Shown here: piece after piece, positions 15,397 to 24,119 of the stretch
Layout of the letters: every line of letters begins with the position of its first letter
Numbering within the stretch: the stretch's first letter is position 1
Assembly: GCF_000217715.1 (NCBI RefSeq)
Contig: NC_015666.1
Span: 1,252,270 to 1,316,269, forward strand
Source: Halopiger xanaduensis SH-6
GTDB lineage: Archaea; Halobacteriota; Halobacteria; Halobacteriales; Natrialbaceae
Length of the DNA: 64,000 nt
Direction of reading: 5' to 3'
The notes under the pieces: generated by a model
The model's input: only the letters and a program-made list of their open reading frames with translations
The model's database searches: none
What the model was told of the DNA's origin: nothing
Translations under genes and position numbers: made by a program

Positions 15397-17964
15397 TTAT
15401 CCGGCCGCCTCGTCTCGCGGTCCGTCGGGGGACCGACCGTCTCGAGCGTCGCCAGCCGCACGCGGGCCCCACTGACGAGACCGGTCCGCCCCGGCGCGGC
15501 GACCCCGAACCGCTCCGCGGCCCGAATTGAAGACCACGACGAGGCTGCTCGCGCCCATCATCGCGGCGGCGATGAGCGGGTTGATCGCGCCGGCCATCGC
15601 CAGCGGAATCGCCACGAGGTTGTAGCCCGCTGCCCACGCGAGGTTCTGCCGGATTCGCCGGCGCGTCGCGCGCGAGACTTCGAACACTGCCGGAATCGAC
15701 TCGAGGTCGTCGTCCCGGACGACGATATCGGCCGCGTCCATCGCGATATCGGTGCCGCTCTCGAGGGCGATACCCATGTCGGCGCGGGCCAGCGCCGGCG
15801 CGTCGTTGGTCCCGTCGCCGATCACCGTCGTCGTGCCGTCCTCGCGGAGCCGGCGGACGATGGCCTCCTTCGACTCCGGACGGACGCCGGCGAAGACGTC
15901 GTCGACGTCGGGATGCTCCTGCAACCAGCCGGTCGCACGCTCGTCGTCGCCAGTGAGGACGACGATCCGCCGCGCGTCGTCCGCGCTGGCCACCTCGCTG
16001 ACGACGCGCTCCCAGTTTTCCCGCGGCTGGTCTCGAACCGCGATCACACCGCGGACGGCGCCGTCCCAGCCGACGGCGATCGGTCGACAGCCTCCCTCTC
16101 GAGCGGATTCGACGGCCTCCGCAAGGCGGTCGGTGACCGTCCACGCTCGAGCACCGCCCGCGGATTCGTCCGCCGGTTCCGAGCTACCACGGAACGACGC
16201 CGGATGTCCCACACGAATCCGCTGTCCGTCGACGGTCCCCGACACGGCTCGCGCCTCGCGCTCGATATCGGCGATCTCGCGGTCCCCTTCCTGCACTCCA
16301 CCCGACGGCGCCGCCTCCACGATCGCCGCCGCGATCGGGTGGTTCGACCGCGATTCGACGGCCGCCGCGTACTCGAGGACCCGCTCCGAGTCGTCGGCGA
16401 CGACGGTTTCGACCGTCATCTCGCCGGTAGTCAGGGTCCCGGTCTTGTCGAAAACGACGATCTCAGAGTCCGTGATCCGCTCTAAGACGTTCGCCGAGAG
16501 GACGGCCGCGCCGTTTTCGGCCGCGCGTTCGCTCCCCGCGGCCAGCGCCAGGGGCGTCGCGATCCCCAGCGAGCACGGGCACGAGACCACCAGCACGGAG
16601 AGGCCGATCAGCAGCGCCGACCCCGCCGGTTCGCCGGCCAGCAGCCAGAATCCGGCGGCGGCCCCCGCGAGCAGGACCACCAGCGGGACGAACGCCACGG
16701 CGAAGGCGTTGACGAGCCGCTGGGCGCCGCTCTCGGCGCTCTGGACCTCCCACAGCAACTCGACGAGCCGATCCAGGGTGCTCGAGTCCCCGTCGGTTTC
16801 GACGGTCAAGGTCCCGTCGGTGAGGACGGCCCCGCCGACGACCCGATCGCCGACAAACGCCGCCCGCGGGATCGATTCGCCGGTCACGAACGATTCGTCG
16901 ACCGTCCCCGATCCCTCGAGGACCGTCCCGTCGAAGGGGATTCGATCGCCGGCGCTGACCAGCACCTGATCGCCGGGCTCGCAGGCCTCCCGCGAGACTT
17001 CCTCGAGCGAGCCGTCCTCCACCACCAACCGGACGGTCGTCTCGCGGGCTGCCGCCAGTTCCGCGTGGGTGTCGATCGCCCGCCGCTTGACGCTCGTCTC
17101 GAGGCGTTCGCCGACGGTGACGACGACCAGGACCATCACCGCGACGTCGAAGTAGAGGTGTCTCGAGCCGACGGCGAAGGCGGCGATCGAGTAGGCGTAG
17201 GCCGCGAGCACGGCGACCGAGACGAGCACGTCGACGTTCGGCCGCCGGACGGCGAGGCTGACGTAGCCGCTCCTGAAGATCGGATACCCCAGCCCGAGGA
17301 CGATGAGGGTGCTCCAGACGACCAGCGGGACGAACACCATCGTCCGAATCGTCGAGCCGTAGAGGAACGATTCGGGGTAGATTCCGAGGTAGGTCGGGTA
17401 GACGAACAGCAGGTACGGCGCCATGACGGGCATCGCGAGCAGGACGGCGACGATCGTCCGGTACTCGCCCAGAGCGAAGCCGCTGCCCGCCTCGTCCGCG
17501 TCGGCGTCGGGCTCGAGCGCCTGATACCCGAAGCCGCTGATCGCCGCCGGCAGCTCCTCGCGGTCGATCGCGTCGGGATCGTACCGCAGTCGGATCATCT
17601 CGGTGGCGTAGCTCGCCTGCGCCCCGCGGACGCCCTCCGTATCGGTCGCGATCCGCTCGAGAAACCGCTCGCAGGTCGTACAGTGCATCCCCTCAAGTTC
17701 GAGGAACGCGGTCTCGAGGTCGTCGTTTGCGGTGCTACTGGCGACGGCGTCGTCACCGTCGTCGACGGCGCCGCTCTCGAGCGCCTCGAGCGTCTCGGCG
17801 GGGTTTCCGTCGGTAGCAGCCGGCTCGTTTCGGTCTTCAGCTTCCGCACCTTCCACGGCGCGGTGGACCTCGAGACAGCCCCGACAGCAGAACGTCCCCT
17901 CGACCGCGTCGTCGCGGACCGGTCGATCGCCGGCGGGCAACCCGCAGAGCGTACACTCGGTCAT
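15397..17964 (-). CDS. CcoI/FixI-type copper-transporting P1B ATPase (aa3-linked)
   Basis: 855 residues, paralog of the ATPase at 5681-8230. It has the same plan: TLCGLP with CxxC at 4-7 and FCCRGC at 25-30, HMA motif MHCTTC near 93, actuator TGES, SCPCSLG near 461, DKTGTLT near 505, SNHP motif and GDGTNDAPAL near 718. The shorter N-terminus starts directly at the Cys-rich module. The linker between module and HMA domain is rich in Asp/Glu/Ala. It lies immediately upstream of coxC on the same strand side of the aa3 locus, suggesting that each oxidase type has its own copper-loading pump. Divergence between the two copies is strong outside the core motifs. Confidence 0.92.
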   Translation of the reverse strand: MTECTLCGLPAGDRPVRDDAVEGTFCCRGCLEVHRAVEGAEAEDRNEPAATDGNPAETLEALESGAVDDGDDAVASSTANDDLETAFLELEGMHCTTCERFLERIATDTEGVRGAQASYATEMIRLRYDPDAIDREELPAAISGFGYQALEPDADADEAGSGFALGEYRTIVAVLLAMPVMAPYLLFVYPTYLGIYPESFLYGSTIRTMVFVPLVVWSTLIVLGLGYPIFRSGYVSLAVRRPNVDVLVSVAVLAAYAYSIAAFAVGSRHLYFDVAVMVLVVVTVGERLETSVKRRAIDTHAELAAARETTVRLVVEDGSLEEVSREACEPGDQVLVSAGDRIPFDGTVLEGSGTVDESFVTGESIPRAAFVGDRVVGGAVLTDGTLTVETDGDSSTLDRLVELLWEVQSAESGAQRLVNAFAVAFVPLVVLLAGAAAGFWLLAGEPAGSALLIGLSVLVVSCPCSLGIATPLALAAGSERAAENGAAVLSANVLERITDSEIVVFDKTGTLTTGEMTVETVVADDSERVLEYAAAVESRSNHPIAAAIVEAAPSGGVQEGDREIADIEREARAVSGTVDGQRIRVGHPASFRGSSEPADESAGGARAWTVTDRLAEAVESAREGGCRPIAVGWDGAVRGVIAVRDQPRENWERVVSEVASADDARRIVVLTGDDERATGWLQEHPDVDDVFAGVRPESKEAIVRRLREDGTTTVIGDGTNDAPALARADMGIALESGTDIAMDAADIVVRDDDLESIPAVFEVSRATRRRIRQNLAWAAGYNLVAIPLAMAGAINPLIAAAMMGASSLVVVFNSGRGAVRGRRAGADRSRQWGPRAAGDARDGRSPDGPRDEAAG

Positions 17965-18078
17965 GGCGAGGGGTAAACTCGCGTACCACGCGGGGGCTAT
18001 AGAAACTCCGCCTCGCGACAGTCGGGTTCGTCGGTTCTCGAGAGCCGGCGACGCGTTACGAGCCCGACCGCTGGCCCG

Positions 18079-18960
18079 TTACGCCACCGACCCGACGTAC
18101 AGGATCACGACCAGGATGACCCAGACGAGGTCGACGAAGTGCCAGTACATCGACGCGGTCGACACCGCGATGTGCCGATCCGAGTCGAACTGCCCGGCCA
18201 TCGCGCGGACGAACACGATGGCGAGTATCACCACGCCCAGCGCGACGTGGAGCCCGTGCAGTCCCGTCAGGGCGAAGAAGGCGCTCCCGAAGACGTCGGT
18301 AACGCCGGTTCCCTCCACGACGAGCAGTTCGTAGTACTCGAACAGCTGCCCGCCGACGAAGACGAGTCCGAGCAGGACCGTCGCGCCGAGCAGGCCGAGG
18401 AACCGCCGCCGATGGCCCTCGCGGATCCCCTCGTGAGCGACGTGCAGCGTCACGCTGCTCGCGATCAGGATGGCGGTGTTGACGAGGACGAGCGACGAGA
18501 GCAAGTGGGGAAGCTCGCCCGGCGGCCACTCGCCAGTCCGGACGAAGAAGTAGTAGACGAAGCCCGCGCTGAAGGTCATGACGTCGGTGGCGAGAAAGAG
18601 GACCATGCCCCAGCGAAGATCGATTCCGCCGCCCGCCTGCGCCGCGGCGCGCTCCCAGTAGCCGCTGACGAAGCCGTGGTAGGTCCAGCCGTAGAGCCCG
18701 GCAAGGAAGACCGCGACGCCGCCGACGAGCACGGCGGGCGGGAGCCGTTCCCCGATGAGCGGCTCCTCGCCGCGCGAGAGGAGCACGAGTGCGGCGCCGA
18801 AGTAGAGGCCGGCGATCCCGACGGCGGTGACCAGCGGCCACCAGCTCGCCTCGCCGAATCCGCGCGGCCAGTCTTCGGGTGCCGGCGGACTGTGACCGTG
18901 TCCGTCGCCGTGACCGTGCTCCTCCTGCGCGCTCGAGTCGCCGTCGACGGCGGACCCCAT
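18079..18960 (-). CDS. coxC: Cytochrome c oxidase subunit III
   Basis: 293 residues, seven membrane helices. Signature pieces include a WGMVLFLATDVMTF helix, HVAHEGI, LGLVFVGGQLFEYYEL and the final STASMYWHFVDLVWVILV helix with the conserved HFVD. The N-terminus has a HGHGDGHGH stretch before the first helix. ATG 18960 was chosen over the ATG/GTG nine codons upstream because the sequence before it is basic and atypical. It belongs to the aa3 enzyme with coxA and coxB, although these are 3-6 kb away. Confidence 0.93.
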   Translation of the reverse strand: MGSAVDGDSSAQEEHGHGDGHGHSPPAPEDWPRGFGEASWWPLVTAVGIAGLYFGAALVLLSRGEEPLIGERLPPAVLVGGVAVFLAGLYGWTYHGFVSGYWERAAAQAGGGIDLRWGMVLFLATDVMTFSAGFVYYFFVRTGEWPPGELPHLLSSLVLVNTAILIASSVTLHVAHEGIREGHRRRFLGLLGATVLLGLVFVGGQLFEYYELLVVEGTGVTDVFGSAFFALTGLHGLHVALGVVILAIVFVRAMAGQFDSDRHIAVSTASMYWHFVDLVWVILVVILYVGSVA

Positions 18961-19136
18961 ATCTCGCGCTACGACGGCCGCTCGCAAAAACGTACACCCA
19001 GCGAGTCACTCGCTGCATCGTTCGTGCCGCCGGGCCCCCTCGAGTGTAGACTGTCCCCGAACTCCCGAGAGCGTCACATCTGTCCCGGACGAGAGCCGAC
19101 CGCACTTTCATACCGGTCGGCGTGGACGGCCGAGAC

Positions 19137-19586
19137 ATGGAACGCGAGCGCGAATCCGAGCCGGTACCCGAATCGACGCGGGAGCCGGACCCGAGCCGCT
19201 CGAGCGCGTGGCCGCTGGTCGCCGCGCTCGGGATCGTGGCGGCCGAGGCCGGCGTTCTGTTCGGACTGGTGGTGATCGCCGTCGCTGGGGTCCTCGCCGT
19301 CGGTGCGAGTGTCGCGGGGATGCTCCACGAGACCGGCTACGCAGCGACGCCGTGGCGGCCGCTGCGGCTCATCGGCGCGGTCGTCGCAATCGCCAGCGCG
19401 GCGGTCTGGATCGCCGTTGCGCCCGCCGCCACGCCGGCCGCGCTCGCCGACGCCGCGGCGACCGACGGGGTCGCCGTGCGAGCGGCCGTCGTCCTCGGGG
19501 CGGCCGCGTTGCTGATCCTCGCCGGGTTTGCGGGCCCCGTCGTCTCGAGTCGCGGACGGACGGGCGGTCGAAATCTCGAGGGGTGA
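19137..19586 (+). CDS. cox-locus four-helix membrane protein (DUF7541-like)
   Basis: 149 residues: acidic N-terminus of 25, then four membrane helices. The order W-P-L-V-AALGI ... EAGVLFGLVVIAVAG ... ASVAGMLHETGYA resembles haloarchaeal cox-cluster proteins that I remember as DUF7541. A TATA-like ctttcata at about 19105-19112 lies about 29 bases upstream of ATG 19137, and the start is close to the divergent coxC promoter. Probably an oxidase assembly or accessory factor. Confidence 0.78.
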   Translation: MERERESEPVPESTREPDPSRSSAWPLVAALGIVAAEAGVLFGLVVIAVAGVLAVGASVAGMLHETGYAATPWRPLRLIGAVVAIASAAVWIAVAPAATPAALADAAATDGVAVRAAVVLGAAALLILAGFAGPVVSSRGRTGGRNLEG

Positions 19587-19635
19587 CGAGACTGACGCTG
19601 CGCGACGCTTCGACCGGCGCGACGCCGCGCGACGC

Positions 19636-19722
19636 TCAGACCAGCACCACGGCGAAGCCGGTGAGAAAGACGCCGAGCGAGACGCCGGCCAGCAGCAGGG
19701 CGAACAACTCCTTTCGAGCCAT
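19636..19722 (-). CDS. 28-residue membrane micropeptide of the cox locus
   Basis: Encodes MARKELFALLL followed by a single hydrophobic helix and stop (28 residues). The charge pattern (MARKE then helix) resembles single-helix respiratory subunits. A TTTTAGT box (complement of about 19745-19751) is about 25 bases upstream of the ATG, as for leaderless genes, and the gene occupies an otherwise empty divergent gap between two cox-locus genes. Too short for usual gene finders. Confidence 0.55.
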   Translation of the reverse strand: MARKELFALLLAGVSLGVFLTGFAVVLV

Positions 19723-19864
19723 ACCGGCGCTCCAACGTCGCCGAACTAAAACGAATCGCCGGGCGTTGTCGTGTTGTCGGTCCGCTTCAACTCCGCCGCG
19801 AGCGACGACGGCGACGGCCTGCCCGACAGTTATTAGCCGGTCCGTTGTACGCCCGACACCGACG

Positions 19865-20407
19865 ATGAGCGAGCGCGACGAGACGGGATCGGACGCGACC
19901 GCGGAGCAAGCGCAGGCGGTTTCGGGCGCGCCGTTCGACCAGGACGACCTCGACGCCGAACTCGACATCACTCTGCGGGTCGTGCTCTCGGCGTTCGTCG
20001 GCGGCGCCCTCGGCCTGGTCGCGATGGTGCCGATCCTCTTCGTCCCGCCGGCGTTTTTCGACCTCTTCGAGGCGGACGCGCTCGTCGACGTCGCCGAACT
20101 CGGCCGGGTGCTCGGCCTCGAGCCGAACCTCCTGCTGGGCATCCTCGTGTTCGCCGCCGGCGGGGCGGTCGCCCTGCCGCTGCTGTTCGTCGTGGCCGGG
20201 GCCTTCCTGCCGCCGCGGGAGCCGCGGTACGCGCGCGCGATCACCTTCGCGACGATCATGTGGACGGGCTTTATCATCGCCTTCTGGCCGGGCGAGTACG
20301 CCGGCGTGCTCTTTCTAGGGCTGTCGCTTGCGGCCCACTGGGTCTACGGCTACGTCCTCGGACGGGTGATGGAGCGGCTCGCGTACGTGCCCCAGCACTC
20401 GGTGTGA
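19865..20407 (+). CDS. Membrane protein of the cox locus (DUF6789-like), copy 1
   Basis: 180 residues: acidic 37-residue N-terminus then four helices. The last part, LAAHWVYGYVLGRV, matches the end of the protein at 23703-24119 (FAHWAYGFTLGAVYGRL), and both carry a PR-rich loop (PPREPRYARAITFATIMW). Resembles the DUF6789 family found near haloarchaeal oxidases. Function unknown; probably linked to oxidase assembly or stability. Confidence 0.78.
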   Translation: MSERDETGSDATAEQAQAVSGAPFDQDDLDAELDITLRVVLSAFVGGALGLVAMVPILFVPPAFFDLFEADALVDVAELGRVLGLEPNLLLGILVFAAGGAVALPLLFVVAGAFLPPREPRYARAITFATIMWTGFIIAFWPGEYAGVLFLGLSLAAHWVYGYVLGRVMERLAYVPQHSV

Positions 20408-20631
20408 GCGGTTCAGTTCGACGCTGGACGGCGGCCCTTACCAGTAGATCGTTACACGATTTCTTTATTCAAAACCGTGCCTGAAAATGAATCAGGGGTT
20501 TCGGTAACTACAGATGCTTACTGATCGAAATCCGTGCTACTAATCAACTGACGTCTTCTCTTTTGGTAAGCGTGATACAGCCAACTCGTCCTCCCGTACG
20601 GCGACAAACTCAATCCCAGTCGCGGTCGTTG
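20408..20631. other. Left flank of the inserted paralog
   Basis: AT-richer non-coding stretch starting the atypical segment inside the cox locus. It holds the left arm of an inverted repeat (20460-20475). No gene seen. Confidence 0.4.
20460..20475 (+). repeat. Left arm of an imperfect inverted repeat flanking the inserted paralog
   Basis: The 16-base arm tttctttattcaaaac is the reverse complement, with two mismatches (14/16), of 21679-21694. The arms enclose 1.2 kb containing only the fourth LSQE-family gene. They could be ends of a mobile cassette or a shared promoter/terminator-like sequence. Confidence 0.4.
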
Positions 20632-21543
20632 CTACGTCATGAATGGAGTGATTGACGCGATATGCTGGGCCACTGCTGCTACCCGGAGGATAAACGCTAT
20701 CAGGAGCGCAAGAGGGACGAGACCAACGACAACCGTTAGGAGAGTGAAAACCAATACCGTTGGCATAGGAGCAACCGCCGTGGGAAAGGTCGCGAGCTGG
20801 ATGAGTAACGCGACTGGGAGAGAAATAGCCAGCACACCGATATACAGGAGCGAGCGAGAGAGCTTCGCGAGTTCTTCTTTCATGAACGCGGTCGTAAAGT
20901 ACTGTCGAGCGATGTCGAGGTTCTTCAAATCCGCGCTCAAAGCATCGAGCGTGGAGAGCAGCTGTTCATGCTCTCCCCTCTCGTAATCCGACTCAAGCTG
21001 ATTACATTCATGAATGTGGGTTGCGTATTCGATACCGAGGAGGGGAACGATCACCGAAGAGAGCTTATCCGGTCCCGTTCCGAGTTCCTCACTAATCTGG
21101 GCGCATTCCTCCGGTAGCTCATCGATAAGGTGGGTATCCGTTCCACTGGTCGAGTCGGGGAGAAGTTCCGCGAGCGAATCGGCGTGTTCTTGAGTCTGCT
21201 GAAGGAGCTGTTGCAAGAAGTCGGCTGGATCGGTCGGTGGTGCCGGCTGGTCGAGTGCCGCCTGCCGATAATCGTCTGATTGGTCGATCTCGTCTCGGAG
21301 CGCCCCCGGTGACTTCAGTTCCTGAGAGAGAATCACTTGGTTGATCGCGACCACGAGGGTGATGAGCGTGATATTCCCTCCGATCAACGCGCTCGCGATA
21401 TAGATCAACGGCGTGAGATTGCGGACGTCGAACTGGGAGAAAAGAGGGATAAGCACCACCACAGCCATGGTGACGAGTATCCCAGTGGCGACGCGGAACC
21501 GATCCCCCGAGAGGAGCAGCCATCGACTGAATCGGTCGTCCAT
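20632..21543 (-). CDS. LSQE-family four-helix membrane protein, paralog 4
   Basis: 303 residues. Clear relative of the proteins at 135-3440: N-terminal RWLLLSGDRFRVATG, helix pair ending INQVILSQELKSPGALRDEID, acidic helical middle, then LAKLSRSLLYIGVLAISLP and a C-terminal ILRVAAVAQH signature. It is shorter, with a smaller middle domain, and uses more A/T-ending codons than its neighbours. It sits between cox genes where haloarchaeal oxidase loci normally have none, and is flanked by an imperfect inverted repeat. It probably moved in as a unit. Confidence 0.85.
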   Translation of the reverse strand: MDDRFSRWLLLSGDRFRVATGILVTMAVVVLIPLFSQFDVRNLTPLIYIASALIGGNITLITLVVAINQVILSQELKSPGALRDEIDQSDDYRQAALDQPAPPTDPADFLQQLLQQTQEHADSLAELLPDSTSGTDTHLIDELPEECAQISEELGTGPDKLSSVIVPLLGIEYATHIHECNQLESDYERGEHEQLLSTLDALSADLKNLDIARQYFTTAFMKEELAKLSRSLLYIGVLAISLPVALLIQLATFPTAVAPMPTVLVFTLLTVVVGLVPLALLIAFILRVAAVAQHIASITPFMT

Positions 21544-21678
21544 TCGTTGATCGGTGCTTCGCCGGTCAGCCGGAAAATGTGTGGTGCCTCTCTCCGCCTT
21601 CTCTCTGTATCAGGATTTGATGGTCCGATTACGAACGATCTTTGTCCCCCCCTATACTGAGCGCGGGTTTCACGACCA

Positions 21679-21694
21679 GTTCTGAATAAAGAAG
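21679..21694 (-). repeat. Right arm of the imperfect inverted repeat
   Basis: Partner of 20460-20475, with an 11-base identical core (tgaataaagaa) and 14/16 overall. It lies 18 bases downstream of the 3' end of coxA. Confidence 0.4.
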
Positions 21695-21712
21695 CCGTAC
21701 TGTCAACTACTG

Positions 21713-23518
21713 TTACGACTCGGATTCGTCGTCCGAGTCCCTCGCTCGAGTCGCATCGGACTCCGAATCGGATTCCGGTGCTAACTCCCCGCGGCGCTCC
21801 TCGAGACGCTCTTCGAACCACTGCCACTCGCGGGTGAACTGGCCGGTCTCTTTGAGGTTCCAGACGTCGGCGTCGCGGACGACCGGGCCGACGCGGGCGG
21901 ACTGGATCATGTTCACCACCCAGAGGAGCACGCTCACGCCGAGCAGGAAGGCGCCCAGCGAGGCAACCTGGTTGAGCGTGATGAACTCGACGGGATAGAT
22001 CCCGTACCGGCGGGGCATCCCCATGTAGCCGAGGATCAACAGCGGGATGAACGTGACGAAGGTGCCGATGATCAGCAGGACGGTCTGCGCCCGCGCGAGC
22101 CGCTGGTTGTACATCCGGCCGGTGATCAGCGGGAACCAGTAGTAGCTCGCCGCGATCATCGCGAGGGGGATGACGCCGACGACGATGAGGTGGAAGTGGC
22201 CGACGACGTAGTGGGTGTCGTGGAGGACGAGGTCGACCGGCACTGACGCGAGGAAGACGCCGGTGATCCCGCCGACGACGAAGGTGCTCATGGCCCCGAT
22301 GATGCAGATCAGCGGCGCGTCGAGCCGGAGCCGGCCGTTCCACATCGTCGCGATCCAGTTGAACTCCTTGATGGCGCTGGGGATCGCGATCGCCAGCGAG
22401 ACGGCCATGAAGCTCGCGCGCAGCCGGGGGTCCATTCCGGTCGCGAACATGTGGTGAGCCCAGACGCCGAACGAAAGGATGCCGATCGCGATCGTCGAGT
22501 AAACGATAAAGCGGAACCCGAACAGCCGCCGGCCGCAGAACTTCGGCAGGATGAGGCTTACGAGCCCGAACGCCGGCAGCACGAGGATGTAGACCTCGGG
22601 GTGGCCGAAGAACCAGAACAGGTGCTGCCAGAGCATCGGCCCGCCGCCCTCGATCGCGAAGAACGTCGTCCCGAAGTTCCGATCGAGCAGGAGCATGATG
22701 AGCGTGCTGCCGAGCAGCGGGAAGGCGAGCAGGATCAGCGCGCTCGTGACGAGGATGTTCCACGAGAAGATGTCCAGCTTGTCCCAGCCCAGTTCGGGCG
22801 GCCGCTCCGTGAAGATGGTGACGATGAAATTGATCGCCGCCATCGTGGTCGCGACCCCGCTCAAGTGTAATCCCAGGAGGGCGACGCTGATTTGCGGGTT
22901 CGCCATCTCGACCGACAGCGGCGTGTACATCGTCCAGCCCATCGCGACCGGCTCGAGGGCCTCGAAGAGGGTCACGTCGACGGGGAGGACGCCGACGACC
23001 ATCCCGATGATGTCCGTGATCAGGCCGCCCCGGACCATCAGGAGCGAGGGCGGGAGCAGCCAGAACGCGATCGCATTGATTCGGGGAAAGGCGAGGTCGT
23101 CGGCGCCGAGCAACAGCGGCAACACGTAGTTCGCGATGCCGGTGAACACCGGGGTTACGAAGAAAAACAGCATCGTCAACCCGTGGGTCGTGAAGACGGC
23201 GTTGTAGGTTTCGACGTTCCAGACGGCGCTTTCAGGGACCAGCAGTTCGGTCCGGATCATCATCGCGTCGGTCGCGCCCCACAGCGCGGCGGCGGTCCCG
23301 AACAGGATGTACAGCAGGCCGATGTCCTTGTGGTCGACGGTCGTGAACCAGCGCAGGATGCCGGCCGGTTTCTCCGTGCCCGTCAGGCCGACGGTCACCG
23401 AGGCGGTACCGCCGTCGGCGAACGACGTCGCCGGACGGTCCGTCCGGAGGCGATAGTAGGCTGCGAGCGCGGCCAATCCGATCGCGGCGAGCGCGACTCC
23501 CGGTATCGTATCCAGCAT
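21713..23518 (-). CDS. coxA: aa3-type cytochrome c oxidase subunit I
   Basis: 601 residues, about 14 helices. A-type heme-copper oxidase motifs are present: TTVDHKDIG at the start, HGLTMLFFF (heme a ligand), WFFGHPEVYILVLPAFG (CuB His with the Glu and Tyr of the K-channel), and DTHYVVGHFHLIVVG (heme a3/a ligands). ATG 23518 was chosen; a longer frame starting at 23596 lacks a promoter and has an unlikely polar lead. An N-terminal extra helix (2-22) precedes the core. The enzyme reduces O2 and pumps protons; it works with CoxB and CoxC. The C-terminus is long and acidic. Confidence 0.96.
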   Translation of the reverse strand: MLDTIPGVALAAIGLAALAAYYRLRTDRPATSFADGGTASVTVGLTGTEKPAGILRWFTTVDHKDIGLLYILFGTAAALWGATDAMMIRTELLVPESAVWNVETYNAVFTTHGLTMLFFFVTPVFTGIANYVLPLLLGADDLAFPRINAIAFWLLPPSLLMVRGGLITDIIGMVVGVLPVDVTLFEALEPVAMGWTMYTPLSVEMANPQISVALLGLHLSGVATTMAAINFIVTIFTERPPELGWDKLDIFSWNILVTSALILLAFPLLGSTLIMLLLDRNFGTTFFAIEGGGPMLWQHLFWFFGHPEVYILVLPAFGLVSLILPKFCGRRLFGFRFIVYSTIAIGILSFGVWAHHMFATGMDPRLRASFMAVSLAIAIPSAIKEFNWIATMWNGRLRLDAPLICIIGAMSTFVVGGITGVFLASVPVDLVLHDTHYVVGHFHLIVVGVIPLAMIAASYYWFPLITGRMYNQRLARAQTVLLIIGTFVTFIPLLILGYMGMPRRYGIYPVEFITLNQVASLGAFLLGVSVLLWVVNMIQSARVGPVVRDADVWNLKETGQFTREWQWFEERLEERRGELAPESDSESDATRARDSDDESES

Positions 23519-23702
23519 CGTGTATCGTGTGCACCGATCGGGAAGCGGACCCGGATCGCGCGACGGCGTCCGCTCCACAGTCACCGCCGTCTTCAACGAA
23601 CGCGAGGTAAAGGTTTGTGTCGGCGCCGATCGAAATCGGCGGTTACGGCTCCGGTACTGAGGTAACCTGACCCGAATGACGCCGGCGGGCCGACACTACG
23701 GC

Positions 23703-24119
23703 CTACGCGCGATCGAGCAGTCGCCCGTAGACGGCCCCCAGCGTGAACCCGTAGGCCCAGTGGGCGAACAGCGTGTACGCGCTGAACAGGATGAGCAGCG
23801 GCCCGCCGATATCTCCGCGCCCCGTAATCACGAACGGCACCCACAGGAGGGAAGCGAACACGACGCCGCGGGCGGCCGGGTCCGGGCCGCGGGGAAGGTA
23901 CGGCTCGAGCGCGAGGAAGAGCAGCGGCCAGGCGACGACGCCGGCGACGACGAACAGGGCGAAGCCGACGGCGGGATCGTTCGGCGTCCCGATGAACCGG
24001 GCGATGACGTAGAAGATGTCCATCGCCGAGCGGGTCTCGACCTCGAGCAGGAGGAGTAACAGCGTCATAACGGTGGTCGCCGAGACGCCGGCGGCGACCG
24101 CGCTCGGAAACCGCTTCAT
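23703..24119 (-). CDS. Membrane protein of the cox locus (DUF6789-like), copy 2
   Basis: 138 residues, four helices, no acidic N-terminal extension. It shares the ending AHWAYGFTLGAVYGRL and a PRGPDPAARGVVFASLLW loop with the protein at 19865-20407. ATG overlaps the coxB stop (ATGA at 24116-24119), so it is translated with coxB. The two copies in one oxidase locus suggest a role tied to the aa3 enzyme. Confidence 0.8.
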   Translation of the reverse strand: MKRFPSAVAAGVSATTVMTLLLLLLEVETRSAMDIFYVIARFIGTPNDPAVGFALFVVAGVVAWPLLFLALEPYLPRGPDPAARGVVFASLLWVPFVITGRGDIGGPLLILFSAYTLFAHWAYGFTLGAVYGRLLDRA

